Position numbers and translations under genes: made by a program
Notes under the pieces: model-generated
What the model was told of the DNA's origin: nothing
The model's database searches: none
What the model saw: the letters and a program-made list of their open reading frames with translations, nothing else
Shown here: in pieces, positions 25,476 through 38,395 of the stretch
Layout of the letters: each line of letters opens with the position of its first letter
Position numbering within the stretch: the stretch's first letter is position 1
NCBI GenBank assembly: GCA_014898415.1
Contig: RCTD01000047.1
Location: 28,741 to 92,740, forward strand
DNA: 64,000 nucleotides
DNA from: Stromatinia cepivora
Lineage: Eukaryota > Ascomycota > Leotiomycetes > Helotiales > Sclerotiniaceae
Reading direction: 5' to 3'

Positions 25476-27680
25476 GTATATTTCGATTTAATTATTTAAT
25501 AATCAGTTTTATTGATATTAGTATTATTATTTATTTATTGTTTTTATATTCAAAATCAGTTCTTTTTATAACAAAATATAATATTTCCCATAATAATAAA
25601 TCTTGAATATTATTCAAAAGGAAAATATTATTAATATTATTAATTTTTTCGCAATTGATTTTTATATCTTTAATAAATCTATATAAAATAATATAGTTTT
25701 TTTAAAAAAAATTATTATTTTGTATTCATATATTATAAACTCTAATTCTTTTATAATTTTCAAATTTATTATATTAATTATCAATCTTGAATTAATGATA
25801 TTTTTGATTTTGATATTTTTATTTATAAAAATCATAATAATAATCAATATATTATAAATCTTCTTTAATTAATAATTAAAAACAACGTTCCAATAATTAT
25901 AAACAATCAGAATTATTATGATCTTTCCATTAAGAATTTCCGATTTGCTTCAATTTTTTGTGGGTTTTTTGGTATTTACAATTATAATTACATTCTTTTA
26001 AATATTTATTCAAAAAAATCTAATTTATATATAAAAATAATATTAATTATCATTGAAATTTCGATTTTATGAAATTATTTTAATATATATATTAAAGTTT
26101 CTATAATATAAACAATAATAAAAAATCGTTTTTTTATTTTTAAATATCTATTTCTAAAATTGAATAATTTATTTTATTATTATATATCATCTTTATCAAA
26201 TTTAGAAAAACTTTTTCTTTAATCTTTCCTTTTCAATATAATTCATTGTTTTGAATAAGATTTTTCAAAAAAAAATCAAAATTTTTTCAAATTTAGTACT
26301 TTCATTTCATTTTATTGATTTTGATTTCTTAAATAATATTGATATCTTATGATTTTATAATTTTTTCAAATTGAAAAATTATATTAATATTAAAAGTTTC
26401 CCTTCTTTAATAAAAAAAATATTCATAAATATTTTTTTTAATTTCAATATAAGAAACTTGAATAAAAAATAAATGATTTTTAATATTGAATTTTGTTATT
26501 TGTTTTTTATAAAAATCAAAACTATAAATTCTTATATATATATTGATCAAAAAGTTTTTTGAAAAATCTTTTTATATAAAAATTAAAAAAAGATTAAAAT
26601 GGTTTTTAAAACTGAAGATAAAGATTGTATATTGATTAAATTAATATATAACCTTTTCTAAAATTTTTTTATCAAAAAAATATATAAATCTCAAATCCTT
26701 CAATTAAATTTTTTTCAAAATATATCTTAAGATTTTGATTATCGATAACTAAAAAGAATATTCTAATATATAATATTTAATCTTTTTTATTATTTTAATA
26801 CACATTGAAACATTTAAAGAAATTCAAAAATATTTAAAATATTTAAAATCCTTCCATATAATTGATTATATTCAATCAAGATCGGTTTGAAAATTAGAAT
26901 TATTATATTTCTAAAATTAAAAGATTCATTTATAAATAAAAAATTCATAATATCAAAAATTTTTATACATTTTTAATATTATTAATTTTAATCCTAAATA
27001 AAATCTTTATTGATATATTCCTCTCAAAATAAAAAATGAAATAATAATTTTAAGAAAATCATTCATTTTTAATATAATAAATAAATAAATATAAATAAAG
27101 GAATTTCGAAACCCAAAACTTTCTTATTTAATATTTAACAATCGCATTTTTAAAAAAATTATTCTTTCAAAATCAATTTCATTTTTATCAATAGATTACT
27201 AATTCTATTTTCTTTTGGATTTTAATTTCTTTATCAAAAGATTTATATAATATAAATTATATAATTCGAATCTGTATAACAAGTATTATTATTATGAAAA
27301 CCAGTATAATTGTTCAATTTATACAAAAATCTCAAATTGATAGTAATTTTATATTATTAATTCCAAATAATTACAAAGCTACTTTTTTTTTATTTTTTTT
27401 TTCATCTTTTTTTTTAACCCATTATTTTTATATATATAAGATGAAATAGTAAAGAGTTTATTCTAAATCGTTCTTTTGAATCTTAAAATAATATATTTAT
27501 AGACAAACTTTCAATAAATAAAAAAAAATATAAGAATAATCTTTTTTTTGGTTTTGTATTAAACAATAATATATTCAACAAAAATGTTTTTTTATAAGAT
27601 TTATTTTTTGAAATTGTATAATCAAAATCGATTATAATATAAAAAAACAAAGTAATATTATATTAATTCTGATATAATAA
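25476..27680. other. AT-rich DNA with no recognisable feature
   Basis: Very AT-rich with stops in all frames. I could not tie it to the Y or Z segments and found no gene, LTR or RNA gene. Probably older transposon debris. Confidence 0.5.
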
Positions 27681-28015
27681 TAATAGTAGTAGTATTAATT
27701 TGTATTTAATAGATATAAATTATATTTTATATTTTAGGACTTTTTGAGGAGTATTAAGATATATTAAATTAGGGAATTTAAATTAAAGATTATTTTAAAA
27801 AAACATTTTTAATTTATAATGAATTTTGATGAATTATTTGAATATAATTCTTTTATATTGTTTAAAATAAATATATATTTTTTGAAGTTATATTTTTCTA
27901 AATATAAAAATGACCGGAAGATTTAAATAAAATTAATTTAAATTAACAGAAAAAATATTTTTCCAATAAATTTATATAAAAAAAGAAAAGAAATTATAAG
28001 TTTAATTTTATTAAT
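27681..28015 (-). repeat. Family Z terminus, trinucleotide tip at left
   Basis: Starts with TAATAGTAGTAG and follows the arms at 5023 and 24109 for about 330 bp. It then ends abruptly at the start of the Y copy (28015), just as the truncated arm at 10660 does. Confidence 0.7.
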
Positions 28016-31000
28016 TATATATAATAAAACGAATCTATTCTTTTTGAGATATAAAAAGAATTTTCAATTTTTCAAAAACAAAATGTATTTTATTTTGATC
28101 TTTTTAATTTATAATATTTTTTATTTTAATAAATAAAGAGCAAATATTATTATTAAAAGATTTCGAGATTTTGTAAAGATAAAGATTATCAATATAGTTA
28201 AATTTTAATTTCATATTATAAAAAAAAGTTTCATAAAATATAGTATATATAAAATAAATAAAAATAGAGATTTTTAAAGTATTTATGGATCATTTAATGG
28301 TTTAACATAATAAAGTTTTCAAATGTATTTCAATTTTAATAAATTTATTAGTAAAAAAAGTATTTATTGATTTGAATGAAAGAAAATATTATTTTTATTT
28401 GATTATTAGATTTAATAAATATTTTTTAATAAAATATTAAAATTTCTTTGAATATTTATAATAATTATAATAATTTTGAATTCCTAAAAGATAATTATCT
28501 TGATATTATATATGGAATTAGTTATTGGATCTGGGATTATATTTCACGAAAAAAAAAATTATATTGGAAATTTAGAATATTATTTATAAATATTATAATT
28601 TTAATCAGTTTTCAGATTTGAAGAAAGAAATTAAGGATTGGATAGTAATTATAAAAATTCTATATTGAATATTTAATCGATTTCCAATATATTTTGAATA
28701 ATCAAATAATAATTCTATCTATTTTCAATAATATATTAAAAATATCAACAATACTCCTTTTTATTTCTTTTATAAAAATTATATTAAATCATTTAAACAT
28801 TATTTTATTTCAATAATTAATTAATAAATCATTATCAATATTAAAACAATTCAATATCAAAATATATAAAAGTTCTTTTTTTTCTATTTTATTATTTACT
28901 ATTATATTATTAACAAATAAAAAAAATTATTGAAAATCCAATCCTAATTTATAATAATTAATAATAATCTTATGAAGATCTTTATTATTTTTGATTTTAT
29001 TAAAAATATTATTTCAATATTTACATTTAATTTCATATATAATATTATAAAAAATTCTAATAACAGAAAAATTAATTTTGATTTATAGAATTTTAATATA
29101 ATCTTTATAAATCTTTTTATAATTATTATTTTATTATAAAATTAAATATCCTTTATTATAATCAAATTTGTTTATTATATAAATAATAAATTCCAAAATA
29201 ACAATAAAATTCTATATAAATACTTTTATTATATCAATATCAAAAAAGATTCTATTATAATATTATTCTAAAAAAGTTTAACTGTTATTAAGAACTATCA
29301 TAATTTATATCATATAATCCGAACCAATATATAAAACCTTTTTAACAAATATATGAATAAAAGAAAGATTGAAAAAAATAAAATCAAAGATATAATCTAT
29401 CTTATATATAGATCCATTAAACTTCTTAATAAAATCTATATTTATTAAACTTATTAATCGAATCTATATTATTTATAAACAATTATATTATAAAATTATT
29501 CCTTTAATAAACTATAAGAATTTCAAATTCGAATATATTATCTTATATATTAAATTTTTTTTAACAAAATATTATTATATAATTTATAACCTTATTAATT
29601 ATGAATTATTTATATATATTCAAAATAACAATATTATTAATATTAATTCCAAAAATATCTTTATTATAAATAAATTATTACTATTAAATAGAAATTATAA
29701 TTCAAAAACAAAAGGATTTTTCATTTTCAAAAATATAGAGGTCCTGAAAATAAATTGATGTATAACAATCAAATCCTAAATAATTTTAAATTTTATTATT
29801 AATTTTTATCTAAGATTTTTATATATAAATAATATTAATCAAATTTATATAAAATATTCCAAAGGACATATTATAAATAGAAATACCTTTATTGATATTC
29901 ATTGAATCAATTTAAATTTTTATTAAAAAAAATTTTTATTATAATTATAATTATAAAAGAAATTATTAATATATTTTCATTAAAAAAAGAGTTTTATAAT
30001 AATAGATTATGAATTTGTTTTTGTTAATATTCTTTAGAAGGATTTTATTAAATATAATTTAATTCTTTTTTTTGTAAAAAATATAAAAAAAGATCTTATT
30101 GAATTTAATAATAAAAATAATTATTGATTCAATAATAGCAATAATTATAATTGATTTAATTTCTTTATATCATATTATTATTTCGTTTTTATATTTATAT
30201 TTAGGTAAAATAAAAACAAGAATATTCTATATTGAAATTAAAACCAAAATAATAATTTTAATAATCTTATCTAAATAAATTATCTTAAAAGAAATATCCC
30301 TATATTTATAAATAATATTAAAATTTTTACAAATCGATTTAATATATTGACTATTTTTTCTTTCAAAAATAACAAAATAATTTATATAATTTACAAAAAA
30401 AGATCTATAACAATTAACATAATTAATTTTAAATAAATCTTTACATATATCTATTTGAATGTTATAACAGATATATCAAACAAATCTAATACATTTAAAG
30501 AAATTACAAAAACTTTAACAATCAAAATTATAATAAATAATAATTATCTTTTTATTAATAATCTTTATTTTATCCCCAAAAACAAAAAACTAAAACTAAA
30601 TCAATTTAAAAAACAACATAATTTACATCATTCTTTTGATCATTAAACTAATTCTATATTTCGAAAATCTATCAAAATATTTATAATAATATAATTAAAT
30701 CATATTTCAGATTTATCAAAAAAAAAATCCAAATATATATATAATACCATCTTTATATTCTTTTAAATAAAAAACAGATTATATATAACAATATCAATAA
30801 AATTAATAATCAAATTCATAATAATTAAAATAATATTAAAATTCAAAAAAAATAATATCTTCAATAAATTCTACAAATTATTATTATAAAAGACAACACA
30901 ATTTATATTTTATAAACAATTTACAATCAATAATATTAAAATCAAAAATATTATTATTATTTATAAAAACTTCAAAAAAGATTTTATTGAATATATTACT

Positions 31001-31645
31001 ATTAATTTTATATAAATTAAATGATTTTAATATACAAAATATATTTAAATCAAATACAATCTTGAATATAACAATAAAAAATATATTTAAATCAAATACA
31101 ATCTTGAATATAACAATAAAAAATATAATTTTTCTTATATTAATAATAATAATTATAAAAATAAAATTACAAAATAAAATTAAAATAAATACAAAATTTT
31201 CTATGTCAAAAAAAAAAAAAAAACAACAACAAATACTTCTAAAATAAATCGAATATATATTTATATTAATTTAAATCATTAAAATATAATACAACAAAAA
31301 TATTAACAATCTATATTAAAATTAATATAATATTGTATTATTTCTTAATATTATAATGGATCTTCATCATACAATCCTTAAAAAATAAATACTACAAAAA
31401 AGATATTCTTATCAAACATATCATTATCTAATATAATACCAAAAAAAAATTACTTTAATTCCTTCTATATTTCTTTATAATATATATAATATTTATAAAC
31501 CCGAAAAAAGAATCTGAAATAAACTCTTTATTATTTAATATTATATCCATAAAAATAATAAAGTAAAATAATACAGGAGATATAAATTGCTATTATAATT
31601 ATTCGAATTAAGAATATAAAAATATTATCAATATGAAAATATTAT
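28015..31645 (+). repeat. Longest family Y copy
   Basis: Reference copy for the Y family (about 3.6 kb). It contains every segment seen in the other copies and is uninterrupted at the site where the Gypsy element sits in the paralogue. Short open stretches occur at 30455-30646 (63 codons) and 30987-31247 (86 codons, containing an internal duplicated 14-residue unit), but neither resembles a family I know. Its right end, near ATCAATATGAAAATATTATATAG, is shared with copies ending near 34195, 38395 and 39735. Confidence 0.6.
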
Positions 31646-31654
31646 ATAGGCTGA

Positions 31655-33300
31655 TTATATTTAATAAAATCTTTATAAAGAATATTAATAGACATCAATT
31701 TATAATCAACTATTATGAAATCTTTTTGTAATAATAAAATATTATGAAAGATTTTATAATTATAATTACAATAACAAAATTTATTAATAAAATATTCAAA
31801 TTGATTAAATCAGTAGTAATAAAAATATCTTTCTTTATATTCTATTCTTCGAAATATTTTAAATAAATTCAATCGATAATATTTGTATTCAAAAATTACA
31901 AATAAGGATTAATAATAAAATCTAAAATCATTTGGGATTTGATTATTATATATTAATTGATTTTAAGATATTTTTATTTTTGAAAATAATGAATTCTTTT
32001 GTTTTCGATTTATAATTTATATTTATAAAAAAATAAATTTTTATATTTAATAATAATGATTTATTTATAATAAAATATCTATTAAATTAATATGAATAAT
32101 ATTATTATTTGAAATATATATAAACAATTAGTAGCTAATGAATGAAATTATAAATTTTATATTTATAAAATATTATATCAAAAAAACTTCAATATAATAT
32201 ATAATATATATTCGAATTCAAATTTATCTTCAATTTAATTTTCTCCAATATTTCTTTCATTTATACATTCATTAAAAAGAAACCACATATTAATTTGAAT
32301 TATATAATATAAATTATAATCATTTTTGATAAAAAATAAATCCCTCTAGAATAATATTATTATTAAATCCTAGAAAACTTTTTGAAACAACTTTCGAATT
32401 TCGTTAATATTGAAATCATAAATTTATATAATCCCAAAAATCTTTTTGATATTAATATAATAAAAATATTTATATAAGATTTTATTATTATTCTGAAATC
32501 TATTATTTATATAATAAATAGATCTAATTATAATAAAGGATATTTGATTTTATAATAAAATAATAATTATAGAAAAATCTATAAAGATTATATAAAAATC
32601 TAACAAATCAAAATTAATCTTTTTATTATTAAAGTTTTTTATAATATTATATATAAAATTCAATATAAATATTGAAAATATATATTTAATGAGATTAAAA
32701 ATTATGAAAATCTTTAAAAAATTATCAATTAATATAAATTAAAATTTAATCTCAAATTGTTTTTATTATTTATTAATAATATAATAATATAATAATAAAT
32801 AATAAAATAGAAAAAACAAAACTTTTATACATTTCAATATTAAATTATTTTATTATTAGTAATAATTTAAATAATAATTCATTAATCAATAAATAAAATA
32901 AAATAATCTTTAAATAATCCAATATAATTTCTTTTAAATTTTTTTTTATTAACGTCTTTAATATATTATCAAAAATGAATAAGATCATTATTCGATTATT
33001 CAAAATATATTAAAAATTTATCAAATATTTAATATATATTAATCTTTATAATTATTATCTCATCCTGAATTTCTTTTTTTAAATCTAAAAATTAATCAAA
33101 TTTATAATATTTTTGAAAATAAACCCAAAAAAGATTTTTTTTAATCTATTTATAAAAATTTATCATATTTATTTTTTATATTCTTAAAAATCTAGAATAT
33201 GTTATTATTTGATAAATTAAATAAATAATAATAAATAATATTCTGAATTTTTAATATAAAAGAATTCTTTTTTAAAAAATAATTTTATATATAATATCAA
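31655..33300 (-). repeat. Partial family Y copy, inverted orientation
   Basis: Parallel to 6770-8450 over most of its length, and hence inverted relative to the adjacent copy at 28015-31645. The two copies therefore meet tail to middle near 31650. Confidence 0.6.
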
Positions 33301-33319
33301 AACAATTATTCCTTAAACA

Positions 33320-34195
33320 AATTATATATAATAAAATTAATAAAATTAATGATTTAATTAGTAATAATTGAAATAATATTGAAGATCAAAGAAATAATAA
33401 TATTTTCAATGAATTATATAAATTATTATTATAAAAGGAAGGATTCAAAATGATTTATAAAGATTTATAATTAATATTTGGTAAATAATTTATAATTAAT
33501 GATATTATAATGAAAATAATATTGTTATTTGTAAAAATTTTAGAGAAGATTTTATTAAATATATTATTATTAATTTTGTATAAATTAAATAATTTTGAAG
33601 TATAAAACATATTTGAATTAAATATAATTTTGATTATATTAATAAAAGATATAGTTTTTTTTGTATTGATAACAATAATTATAAAGATAAGATTATAAAA
33701 TCGAATTGAAAAAAAAAATTATTATTTTAATATAAAATGAGATAATAAAAAAGAATAAATACTTTTAGAATAGATTAAATATATATTTATATTTATTTGA
33801 ATTATTGAAATAGAATATAATGAAAATATTGATAATCTGTATTAAAATTAATATAATATTATATTGTTTTTTGATATTATGATCAATCTTTATTATATAA
33901 TCTTGAAAAATAGATATTATAAAAAGGATATTTTTATTGGATATATTATTATTTAATATAATATAAAAAGTTGAAAAATTATTTTGATTCTTTTTATATT
34001 TCTCTATAATATATATAATATTTATTAATAATTATGATTTTTGAAATCTTATAAATATATTATTTATAAATCTAAAAAGCAATTCAGAATAAATTCTTTA
34101 TTATTTAATATTATATTTATAAGGATAATGAATTAGAATAATATAAAAGTATAAAGGTATCATCAATTTGAAAATGTTGTGTAGACTGATTAAAT
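33320..34195 (+). repeat. Family Y copy, right end only
   Basis: Matches 30770-31640 and 37580-38390. Ends with TTTGAAAATGTTGTGTAGAC, the common right end. Loss of the left part with a kept right end resembles 5' truncation. Confidence 0.6.
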
Positions 34196-34289
34196 AATTT
34201 GTAATATTCTTACCTCAAACTTAAGATCAAAACACTAAAGATACCCCAGATCTGAATATCAAAGAGGAAAAAAAAAAATCGAAATATTT

Positions 34290-34960
34290 TAAGATTCTTT
34301 ATCTTTCTTATCACATCCCCTAATTCATTAAATCAATCAAAATCATTCTTAATCTCTTCAATCTTCAACTTCAATTTTCCAATTCTTCAATTCAATCTCA
34401 AATCCTTTAATCAATTATTATTTCACAATTATCAATTATAAAATAATAAAAACCATATCATTAAAAAATCTTTCATTAATTAAACATTTCCTCTTCCTTC
34501 AAATTTATTTTATATATTATATATAATAATACCTTTATTGAATCATTTCTTCTTTCAACTTTATTTCAACTTCATATTCCCGTACAAATTATCCATACTT
34601 CTTTCGATCAATAATGATCAAATTATGAAAATTGTTTCAAAATATATATATTAGAATACATATAAGAAGCTTCAATTATATTATATATATTCCTTAAAAT
34701 TATAAAGTATTTCGGATATTATAAGTTATTGTTTTTATAAAATGAATATATAAAATTAACTTTTTGAATTTGTTATAAATAAATAGATTCATCGAAAAAT
34801 CAAAAGTTACACTGAAAATAATATTATTTTAGATCTTCTTTAGATATATTAAAATATAATTTAAAATAATCTAAAAGTTTATAATAAATATAAAAATAAT
34901 CAAACCAAAAAAGAATATTAAATATATAATGTTAGATAATATCTTTTCTTGAATATTCGA
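34290..34960 (+). repeat. Direct repeat, copy 1
   Basis: Aligns with 35490-35960: shared anchors are ATTCATTAAATCAATCAAAA (34324 and 35526), and a GATCAAATTATGAAA-like segment near 34615 and 35810. Separated from copy 2 by about 0.5 kb. No gene. Confidence 0.7.
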
Positions 34961-35279
34961 TTTCTTTCAGATAATTCAATATATAATATTGAAAATCATT
35001 CTCTAATATAAAAGTACGAACTTTGACTCCAATTCTTTCGGGGCTAAAAATAACAATGGATTCGCTACACTCTCCATAATTATTTTCCACGCCCCTGAGG
35101 ACCTACAATCAACTCGTATTACATAAATATTTATAATTTGAAACTCTTTTATTTATTTATATTTCAATTAATTATAAATTTTGAAGCTATTCGAAGTTTC
35201 TAATAATTCTCACTTTTTTAAAGGTAATCTATCTATATATCGAATTCTGGACTAAAATATAAAGTAAATAAAAATAAAA

Positions 35280-35440
35280 ATATAAATATAAATATAAATA
35301 TAAATATAAATATAAATATAAATATAAATATAAATATAAATATAAATATAAATATAAATATAAATATAAATATAAATATAAATATAAATATAAATATAAA
35401 TATAAATATAAATATAAATATAAATATAAATATAAATATA
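35280..35440. repeat. TATAAA hexanucleotide microsatellite
   Basis: About 160 bp of near-perfect TATAAA units, roughly 27 copies. An open frame through it encodes only an Ile-Tyr run and is an artefact of the repeat. Confidence 0.98.
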
Positions 35441-35489
35441 GTATACCCTTGCTTTAAATTCGTGGTCGGAGTATTGGGGGCGCGAGAAA

Positions 35490-35960
35490 ATTTTGAGATT
35501 TTTCATCTTTTTTATTATATCTTTAATTCATTAAATCAATCAAAATCGTTTTTAATCTTTTCAATCTTCAACTCTTATTTTTCAATTCAATCTCAAATAA
35601 TTCAATTAATTATTACTTTATAATCATCAATTACAAAATAATAAAAATTGAATCATCAAAAAGTTTTTAATTAGTAAAATATTATTTCATCTTTTAATTA
35701 TATTTTTTCAATTCTATTTCTTTATAATATTGTTTAATATTATTTGATATCGTTATTTCCTTTTAAATTATTTCTATATAGATCTTATATACTTTCTAGA
35801 CCAATAAGAATCAAGTTATGAAAGGTGTTTTAAAATATGTATATTAGGATTTCGTTGAAAATATAATATTTAATAATATAATACCTTTAATCAATTATAA
35901 AAACGAATCAAATATATAATATTAAATAATTTCGAACACGTTATTTCTTATAATGATATC
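35490..35960 (+). repeat. Direct repeat, copy 2
   Basis: Second copy of the sequence at 34290-34960, with internal deletions. The stretch between the copies holds two GC-richer scraps (near 35020-35115 and 35455-35490) and the TATAAA array. Confidence 0.7.
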
Positions 35961-36129
35961 CCAAGCTTTTGATTATAATATTATAAAAATTAATCAATAT
36001 CAATGAGAATATATATAAAGAAATGAAACTTTAATAAAATATATTATAATATTCGTATTATTTTATTTAAAGAACTAGAACTATAAAATCACCGAACTAT
36101 ATAATAGTTTAGTTCCTCGGTGTCGAGGC

Positions 36130-36147
36130 ACTAGCGTCAACGCTAGT
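36130..36147. other. Perfect 8 bp hairpin
   Basis: ACTAGCGT, loop CA, ACGCTAGT. It lies in a short GC-richer stretch (about 36110-36180) that also contains TCATGTGATCA. No gene is adjacent. Confidence 0.8.
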
Positions 36148-36189
36148 AAAATATCATGTGATCATTATCCCGACAACAATATTTTACTA

Positions 36190-38395
36190 TTAAAAAAATA
36201 TTAAAATGATCAATTATAAATTTATTTTTATCGATAATTCTGACCAAAAATTTATTGAAGATTTTATTAAATACAATTTTATCTTTTTAAAAAAAGATAT
36301 TTATAGTCGGAGCGGGGCTTTTTTTTCTATAGAGAAAGTTGGGGAATTTGAGTTTTTTTTTCCGGAAAATTGGTTACTTTTAAGAATATCAAGCTTTTCA
36401 ATAACAATCTTTATTATTTTAATAATAATAATAATAATTATAATTAATCCTATTATTTTTTAAATTATCATTTCATTTTTATATTTATATTTGATAAAAA
36501 TAAAACAACAATTTTATATATTTATATTAAAACCAAAATAATAGTTTTTATATTCATTTAATTTTTCATATTTTAAAATACGAAAAAAAAGTATCCATTA
36601 TATAATCAAATGGATCAAAAATGAATTTCGTTTTTATTAATATAAATATAATGAATATAATGAATTAAAATTAAAAGATAATAAAAAAATTATTAGAATC
36701 AGGATTTTCAAATAATATAGTTTTTATATTCAAAGAATATAAAGTTGTTGAATAATTATTAGTTAAAGATTGAAATAAAAAGATAATTTTGTTTTGTGGA
36801 AATAAATTTTATTCATTGAAAAAACTATTATAAAATAATATAAATTTTTTCAACGAATATAAATCTTATTAATCGAAAAAAGCCATTGATAGAACAAATT
36901 ATGAGGTAGATCAGGATACCTGGAAAAATGATTCGATGAGTGTCAGCGAGGCGAATTATTTTTTCGGCATCAAGGGGTCGGACTCAAAGCTCGTTATTTA
37001 TTAGATAAATTATTTTAAATAAAACATTATTATATTTATAAATGATTTTGAATTCTTTATAAATTAATTCAATGTATTTATCATTTTTTCTTTTAAAAAT
37101 AACAAAATAATTTACATGATTTATAAAAAAGAATATATAATAATTAATATAATATAAATTATTAGTATCAAAAAGGTTTTTATATATATTTATTTGAATA
37201 TTATAATGAACATATTTAATATATTTAAAGAAATTAAAGAAATTTTAATAACCAGAATTATAATAGATAGTGATAATCTTGTTGTTAATAATCTTTATTT
37301 TATTTTCAAAGTTAAAAAATTAAAACAGATAAATAAATTTCAAGAGTGTAATAATCCAAATAACTTTTCTGATTATTAAAGGTTTATAACTAATAAATTT
37401 GGAATCAGTTTGTATTACAGTTTTCTTGAAAACGAAAATATCGTTGATCGAAATATATCCATTATTAATCTTTATAGAATTTATAAAGATATTAATAATA
37501 CTATAATTATATTATATTTTAAATTTTTTGAAAAAAAGGATTTCAAAGATATATTTTATTATTTCTAAATTTTTTAAATAAAAAGCAGATTATATATAAT
37601 GATATTAATAGTATTTATAATTTATTCAATAATAATAAAGATAGTAATAAGAATTAAAGAAATAATAATATTATTAAATAATTATACAAATTATTATTAT
37701 AAAAAGAAAGCCTCAAAATGATTTAAAAGGATCTATAATTTATAATTGAAAATATTATAATCGAAAATAATGTTATTATTTACAAAGATTCTAAAGAAAA
37801 CTTTATTGAATATATTACTACTAATACTAATCCCACATAAATCAAATACAATCTTGATTATATTGATCATAGTTAATATAAAAATAAAGTTATAGAATTT
37901 AATTAAAATAAAATAAAGTTTTTATCTTAATATAGAAAAAGATAATAAAAAATGATAAATATTATTGAGATAGATTAAATATATACTTATATATAACGAA
38001 AATATCAACAATCTATATTAAAATTAATATAATATTATAATTAATTTCTATTATATAATTCTGAAAAGGAAATATTAAAAAGGAAATGTTTTTATTAAAT
38101 ATATTATTATTTAATATAAAAAGAAAAAAAGAAAAGTTATTTTTATTCTTTTAATATTTTTTTATAATCTATTATAGATTTATTAATGATTATAGTTTTT
38201 GGAATTCTATAAATATATTATTTCAGAATTTAAAAGAACGATTTAAAATAAGCTTTATATTATTTAATATTATATTTATAAGAATAATAAATTAAAATAA
38301 TGAAGAAAATAGAGAAGATATTTTTATAATTGTTTGAATCAAAAGTATAAAGTTATTATTAATTTGAGATTTTTATATAAACTATGATTTCGAAT
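36190..38395 (+). repeat. Family Y copy with two small insertions
   Basis: Follows 30000-31640 in order but has about 100 bp extra at 36303-36405 and about 440 bp extra near 36562-37003, both GC-richer. Open stretches at 36206-36463 and 37194-37379 (61 codons; its start parallels 30455-30646) are not assignable. Ends with the common right end near 38395. Confidence 0.6.

Noticed and set aside
35252..35506. Ile-Tyr repeat protein
   Set aside because: Translation of the TATAAA microsatellite.
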